Positions 18,955 through 22,866 of a DNA stretch of 22,866 nt are shown piece by piece (within the stretch, counting starts at the first letter, position 1; the number at the start of each line of letters is the position of its first letter). The notes below the pieces were generated by a model that was not told the DNA's origin, ran no database searches, and saw nothing but the letters and a program-made list of their open reading frames with translations. Location of the stretch: NCBI GenBank assembly GCA_009602725.1, contig WELB01000133.1:212241-235106 (forward strand), in the 5' to 3' direction. This DNA comes from Spirogloea muscicola. Its lineage: Eukaryota; Streptophyta; Zygnematophyceae; Spirogloeales; Spirogloeaceae. Made by a program: the position numbers and the translations under genes.

Positions 18955-19828
18955 GGGTTGTCGATCATCTCTGCTTCTTGCATCATATACTCTGCACCTC
19001 CGACTCCTTCAATAGCGTCTTCTGGAAGCAGCCATTGCTGCGCGAAGATGCTCATGGAATCGGGAGAGAATGTTGGGCTCGCAAGTGACGAAGTCCTCTG
19101 TCTCGTCTACCGACTCGACCATCAAAAAGGACGTCCTTCAGGGGCGACTTCGACACATGCATCTACAACGCCATTTGCAACAACGAATTCAGTGCGAGCC
19201 GTGGCCCTCGCTTAGCACCAACGCCGAGAGCCTCCTCAAAGGGATGCTGCGCTCGGACCCCGCCACGCGCTTCACCACTAAGGAGGTGTACCAGATTTCG
19301 TGGCTGCGGCATCTCTCCTGCGCCGCCTCCCTGCGCTCCACTTTCCAGCTGCCATGCATGGCGTCGAGCAGCAGACCGGATGTCGAGGAGGCCAAGGCTG
19401 CTGTGCATGGCAGCTGGAAGGTGGAGCGCAGGCATGCGGCGCAGAAGAGATGCAGCGACTGCTGCCGCAGCCACGAACTATGGTACTCCTCCTTAGCGGT
19501 GACTCGCATGGCGGGGTCCGAGCGCAGCATCCCTTTGAGGAGGCTCTCGGCGTCGGTGCTAACCGAGGGCCACGGCTCGCACTCGAAGTCGGGGTCGTTG
19601 TTGCAAATGACGTTGTAGATGCATGTGTCGAATACGCCCCAGAAGGGCGTCCTCTTCGATGGTCGAGACGGCAGACGAGATAGAGGACATCGTCACCTGC
19701 GTGCCCATCATTCTCTCCCGATTCCGTGAGCGTCTTCGCGCAGCAACGGCTGCTCTCCAGAAGACGCTGCTGGAAGTTGTGCAGAGTGTACGATGCAAGA
19801 AGCAGAGATGATCGAAAACCCCTGACCT
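18955..19828. pseudogene. Inverted-duplicate kinase pseudogene (long foldback)
   Basis: Two arms, about 18955-19358 and 19400-19828, are reverse complements of each other with roughly 85-90% identity by eye. They are separated by a loop of about 45 bp that encodes SSRPDVEEAKAA, part of the kinase tail. Each arm is itself a rearranged piece of a paralogue of the kinase at 8311-9597. In the left arm antisense kinase tail (about 19035-19140) is fused to sense subdomain XI onward (about 19141-19355: CEPWPSLSTNAESLL, MLRSDPATRFTTKEVY, LRSTFQLP). The right arm mirrors this. The catalytic core is absent, so no kinase can be made. The transcript from either strand would fold into a long imperfect hairpin. 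Stretches identical to the intact gene remain, for example 30 bases at 19448-19477 matching 8585-8614. Confidence 0.85.
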
Positions 19829-19974
19829 TCCAATGCTCGAAGCCGGCTGGCAGCCCCGAGGCGGACACAGCGAGACGCTGCGGAGGCGCAGAGCCACGAG
19901 AGGGAAGGCCGGCAGAAGGCGGTGGCGAGGCCAGCCGCCGGGAGGAGCGCGAAGGGCGGCGGCGAGGAGCTCAC

Positions 19975-20070
19975 CTTGACAGCGAGCTCGGCCCGGGGGC
20001 CGGCGGCGGCGGCGACGCGGGCACCGCAGAAGGACGGGGCGAGCTGCGCGGCGGCGACGGCGGCGGCCAT
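19975..20070 (-). CDS. Orphan first exon with transit-peptide-like sequence
   Basis: ATG at 20070-20068 opens 32 codons, MAAAVAAAQLAPSFCGARVA then AAAGPRAELAVK, ending exactly at a GTGAGC donor (phase 0). The composition (Ala/Ser/Arg-rich, no acidic residues before the last few) fits a chloroplast transit peptide. A pyrimidine-rich leader lies upstream. No matching second exon was found. Downstream on the same strand, after about 145 bp, comes the kinase foldback. The exon is therefore either the start of a gene whose remainder was lost, or a captured promoter plus first exon. The product is unknown. Confidence 0.5.
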
Positions 20071-20400
20071 GGCGCCTGGGCGCGGCGGCGGTGGCGGCGG
20101 CGGCGGCGGAGAGATGGTCAGTGGAGAATGAGATGGGGAAAGCGGAGATATCGAGGAGGAGAGCGGGAGGGGGTGCCTCGCGGCCGCTGCGACCAAGGAT
20201 GGTCGTCAAGACACTGGCAACCGTCGATACATGGCGTGCGGGAGCATCGCAGCGGCCCTGCGACTCTCGTGGAGGTTGTACGAAGCCGCCCACCCCTTCC
20301 CCAGTTTTGAACAGTCTCGCCCCCGCCGCCGCCCAACAGCTCCCTAGCCCCCGCCGCGGCGCCTTGCCAGCAGCGGATGCTCTACTGCATGGACTGTAGT
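20071..20400 (-). promoter_or_regulatory. Leader and probable promoter of the orphan exon
   Basis: Read on the minus strand, the 100 bases before ATG 20070 are C/T-rich (CCCTCCCGCTCTCCTCCTCG, CTTTCCCCATCTCATTC), like the leader of the oxidoreductase at 211-279. A CCG repeat stands just before the start codon. No TATA box is evident. It would drive transcription leftward into the foldback. Confidence 0.35.
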
Positions 20401-20429
20401 GTAGTTCTATTTCGGCACCTCTTTCTTTG

Positions 20430-20510
20430 GCTTGGGATATTGTCCATTCTTTTTGGGTTGGCTTTGCCAGCCGCTCTTCTCTATGGGCGAGCATTTCTTT
20501 CTATTCAAGA
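20430..20510 (+). mobile_element. LINE family 2 tail scrap (copy H)
   Basis: TTTTTGGGTTGGCTTTGCCA then GCCGCTCTTCTCTATGGGCG and AGCATTTCTTTCT match the hairpin and trailing motif of copies E and F. No coding part is present. Confidence 0.55.
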
Positions 20511-20531
20511 GGGAAAAGGGCGGATGATGAT

Positions 20532-20558
20532 CTGCTGATGTGTTGTATGATGCGAGCT
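20532..20558 (+). repeat. 27-bp exact repeat, copy 2
   Basis: Identical to 7013-7039 and in the same orientation. It lies just beyond the LINE family 2 scrap. Confidence 0.7.
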
Positions 20559-21165
20559 GAAGCTCGTGAGCCGGCTGCCTTTGACATCTACAAAGAGGCA
20601 AAGCAAAGGCTTGAGCAAGCCGATCTGATGCAAAAGAGTGTGAGCGTATGCTAGACTGTACCTTCGCGCGAGGAGAAGTCTGCTGATTGCAGGATGCAAT
20701 TTCAGGAGCTGGAAATACGTGCTGAGAATTATGCTCCTCATAGGGTGTCAGATTGAGCATGCTCCTACACAAGCACGTTCTGACTGCGGCCAACGCCTGT
20801 GCAGGACAACAGGACGCTATTGACTTCATGCAGTGGCTGCCCAGCAATGTAGAGAAGAATGGAAGCATCCAAATGTGCTGCTTCCATGAGACGACGTGGG
20901 GAGATTGTTAGATCACGGACGCAACATAGTTGAAAGCAAGTAAAAGTTGGCCATGAACGGCTGACAAGTTCGGCATTAACACTTGAATGGATGTAATGTG
21001 CTTGAATGCTGGCGAGATGGTCTTGACACAGCTTGCTAATTCCTAGGCGTCCTATCTCAAAGGGTGGCCATTTATATTGCTCACGAGAGCGACGACCACC
21101 ACATTAGCTTGCTATCTGATCATCCAGGCTGTCAAGGTTGACTCAGCGACAAATGGCACGATTTG
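20559..21165. other. Unassigned; one short exon-like stretch
   Basis: A plus-strand open stretch at about 20555-20640 encodes EAREPAAFDIYKEAKQRLEQ then ADLMQKS and meets a GTGAGC donor-like sequence. Its composition looks protein-like but I do not recognise it and no partner exon was found. The rest is non-coding, with no recognised repeat. Confidence 0.3.
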
Positions 21166-21271
21166 AATGATGCATTCACACCGGCCAGCACCTGCTGCTC
21201 CTCGAGCTGCTTCTAAGCTGCAAGTGCGAAGCTTTTCGTGCAACAAGACTGGCGGAGCTCGTCGGTCCCGA

Positions 21272-21558
21272 TGCAAGCTGCCGCTGTCTCCGGACTTCTG
21301 CGCCGCCTACACAGCTGTCGAGGAAGCTTCGAAGGGTGCCTCCAAGAGACGGGCCTCTCGCCAGATCGAGCGCTGTTGGCGACGGCGGAGCCTCAGGGCG
21401 CAGAGCCGTCAGCGGCAGCTACCCACGACGCCGGCGCCGGGGCGGAAGCAGCGCCGGAGCGGCGGCCGCCGCAGCCGCCGCCGCCGCCGCCGCCATGGCT
21501 GGAGCTGGCCGCTGGCGGCTTGGTGGGTGCTCGGGGTTCTGGGTTCAGGGGGCATTAG
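21272..21558 (+). CDS. Possible GC-rich first exon or small ORF, unknown
   Basis: From ATG 21272 the frame reads MQAAAVSGLLRRLHSCRGSF and continues through Ala/Glu-rich sequence to a PPQPPPPPPPWLELAAGG segment, with a stop at 21556-21558. The start could be an organellar targeting peptide, and third codon positions are GC-rich as in the kinase. A GTGGGT donor-like site lies near 21519. The CCG run keeps all three plus-strand frames open, so openness alone is weak evidence. No downstream exon or domain is recognised. Confidence 0.25.
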
Positions 21559-21789
21559 AGCGGCGCCTTCAAGGTTGGGCCTGCAGTGGCCAGTGCCGCT
21601 CCCGAGGCAAGGAGGCGAGCAACAAAGCATGCTGACCATCCCCCTGGCCATCGACGTCCACTGGGCGTTCGGCGCTCCGTGGCTCGAGCTCCTGCACAAG
21701 CCGCCACGAGGGCTGTGGCCTACAGCCATGGCACCTGCCACCAGGGCTCTGCGTAGGGCCTCGCTTTGTGTAGCCCCAGTCTTTGACTA

Positions 21790-22589
21790 GCTTTTGCCAG
21801 AGCGGTGATTTGCCTCGACATGGCCTTGCTGTTTCATTTTCACGCACACCGCGCACCTTAAGCCCCCATTTGGTAGAGCATCTTCGATTTCTGACAGGCG
21901 CAATTCTACTCCGAGTCCAGATGCTCGTTTTCAGGGGTCCATGACTAGTCGTAAATGCCGCCCATACTGAAACGTAGAGTGCTCTATCTGCTCTGGACTA
22001 GTGCATCAGTTTCAGCAGCCAAAAGATGGACTTATGCCTTGAGGTGACTACCCGCCGGCAGACAGCAGGCCTTAGTTAATGACGGGAAGCCTTCAGCTCT
22101 CCCATGAAAACCAACGTCCACCAACCGACTGCACGATGCAGCTGAGATGCAGTAGCTCGTTGAGGCAAAGGCCCTGGTGAGCAATTTCACTGTTGCCATC
22201 CTCGCACCAACCGCACCAGCAACTGAGCTGCATCATCACCACACTCAGCGAGCCAGCTGACAGATGGAACTGCAAGTATGGCAGACCAGCCACTTCCTGC
22301 AGCAGGTGCCGGCCCTCCAGATGTGCACAACACAGTCCATTCAAAAGAGTGAGATGTCCAAACATGAGGGGCGCTGACACGCCCCTCGCGGCTCCAAGGC
22401 AATTTAAGAATGGAAAAGGTTGAAGGTAGGCAGTAATATGTGGGAGGACAGCAATCTAACAGCTCAGCATCCCAGGAAAAGTACAATACGCTTATTGCCC
22501 ACGGCACCAACCTCACCAGCACCACTACAAATGCCCCTCTTTATGTGCAGGTGTTTGTGATCAAAATGGGCAGCCTGGTTGCGGCAATG
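21790..22589. other. Intergenic; nothing recognised
   Basis: Open frames occur on both strands at 22093-22525 but show no domain, consistent splice sites or coding bias that I can defend. They may include introns of the gene at the right edge. Confidence 0.35.
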
Positions 22590-22866
22590 TCATGTGCCAA
22601 TGGCAACTTCCATTGGCGGTGTTGGCGGACCTATCCCAGCTTCCTCCATGTCCTTATCCTCCTCTACGACCTCTGAGGGCGGCGGCAGCGGCGGGCCAAT
22701 GACAAGCTCATCTTCCATCAAGCTTGCACCCTCTGCTGCCACACTTGCCTCTGTGCCTACAGCCTCCGCCGGCTCGCTCCTATCTACTGGAAGGCCCTCA
22801 CTGCTAGCTAGAGCACCAACTGCTGTTGCTGGTTGTTCATCTGTAAGTGCAGTGGCCACTGGCACT
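22590..22866 (-). CDS. Partial ORF or exon running off the right edge, acidic Pro-rich
   Basis: The minus-strand frame is open from the window edge to TGA at 22590-22592, about 91 codons. The first residues (VPVATALTDEQPATAV) are not preceded by an ATG inside the window; the first internal Met is in MEDELVIGPPLPPP. The tail repeats an I-G-P-P-x-P-P motif: IGPPLPPP, then EEAGIGPPTPP, in acidic disordered sequence. Such motifs occur in disordered parts of spliceosome-associated proteins (PPWD1- or WDR70-like), but this is only a resemblance. An acceptor-like CACTTACAG near the edge suggests the exon could begin inside the window. An 8-bp perfect inverted repeat (22596-22603 / 22610-22617) covers the end of the frame. 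Confidence 0.4.
   Translation of the reverse strand, partial: VPVATALTDEQPATAVGALASSEGLPVDRSEPAEAVGTEASVAAEGASLMEDELVIGPPLPPPSEVVEEDKDMEEAGIGPPTPPMEVAIGT

Larger units (their letters stand above)
17380..18955. repeat. Duplicate of the kinase 3' flank (copy 2), interrupted by LINE tails
   Basis: Collinear with 7490-8400: shared landmarks appear in the same order (CCTGGATAGACC near 17391, the AGGCGACATGA block near 18077, CCCTTACCAGATATTGC near 18169, CTGCTGCCATGACTGGTACG near 18421, GCAGCGAGCATCACACTGGA near 18519). Nested LINE tails occupy about 17420-18040 and have no counterpart in copy 1. Identity by eye is about 80-85% with many small indels, indicating an old duplication. It leads into the kinase-derived foldback at 18955. 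Confidence 0.7.

Noticed and set aside
19559-20494. 311-codon minus-strand frame across foldback, orphan exon and leader
   Set aside because: It mixes frame-shifted kinase sequence, intron and leader; the supported feature is the 32-codon exon with its donor at 19975.

Overview
The window looks like nuclear DNA of a photosynthetic eukaryote of the green lineage, probably a green or streptophyte alga. It holds a 17-exon gene for a plastid-type FAD protein conserved in plants, GC-rich alanine-rich targeting exons beside AT-richer introns, an intronless CDPK-like kinase, and many retroelement remains. The species cannot be named from sequence alone.

Layout. 1-210: 3' tail of a LINE (family 2). 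280-5501 (+): apparently intact plastid-targeted FAD-dependent oxidoreductase, of the group labelled 'lycopene beta/epsilon cyclase protein' in Arabidopsis. 16 of its exons can be placed with consistent splice phases, including one GC-AG intron. 5502-7490: mostly non-coding, with a palindrome cluster at 6328-6407 and a GC-rich block at 7040-7260. 8311-9597 (-): complete 428-residue protein kinase in one exon. 10015-10447 (+): two exons resembling a GT61 glycosyltransferase, running in frame into a LINE tail (family 1). 11100-15420: fossil Ty3/gypsy-like LTR retroelement on the minus strand, with an inverted scrap of a related leader on its left and what looks like a cytosine-methyltransferase-like remnant at the end of its surviving coding part. 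15421-16480: LINE family 1 tails, one bounded by an 18-19 bp target duplication. 16480-17380: intergenic with a family 2 scrap. 17380-18955: diverged duplicate of the 3' flank of the kinase gene, interrupted by nested LINE tails. 18955-19828: kinase-derived sequence in a large foldback (two arms of about 400 bp, loop about 45 bp). 19975-20070 (-): an orphan transit-peptide-like first exon whose donor faces the foldback. 20430-22590: a LINE scrap, one possible GC-rich exon, otherwise unassigned. 22590-22866 (-): open reading frame running off the right edge.

How the parts may work together. The intact kinase (8311-9597) and the foldback (18955-19828) are related by duplication. The foldback can pair with itself and keeps stretches identical to the kinase gene, including 30 consecutive bases. 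A minus-strand transcript starting near the orphan exon would run straight into it. This is the architecture of a natural hairpin-siRNA or proto-microRNA locus directed at a paralogue. The structure is seen in the sequence; transcription and silencing are inference.
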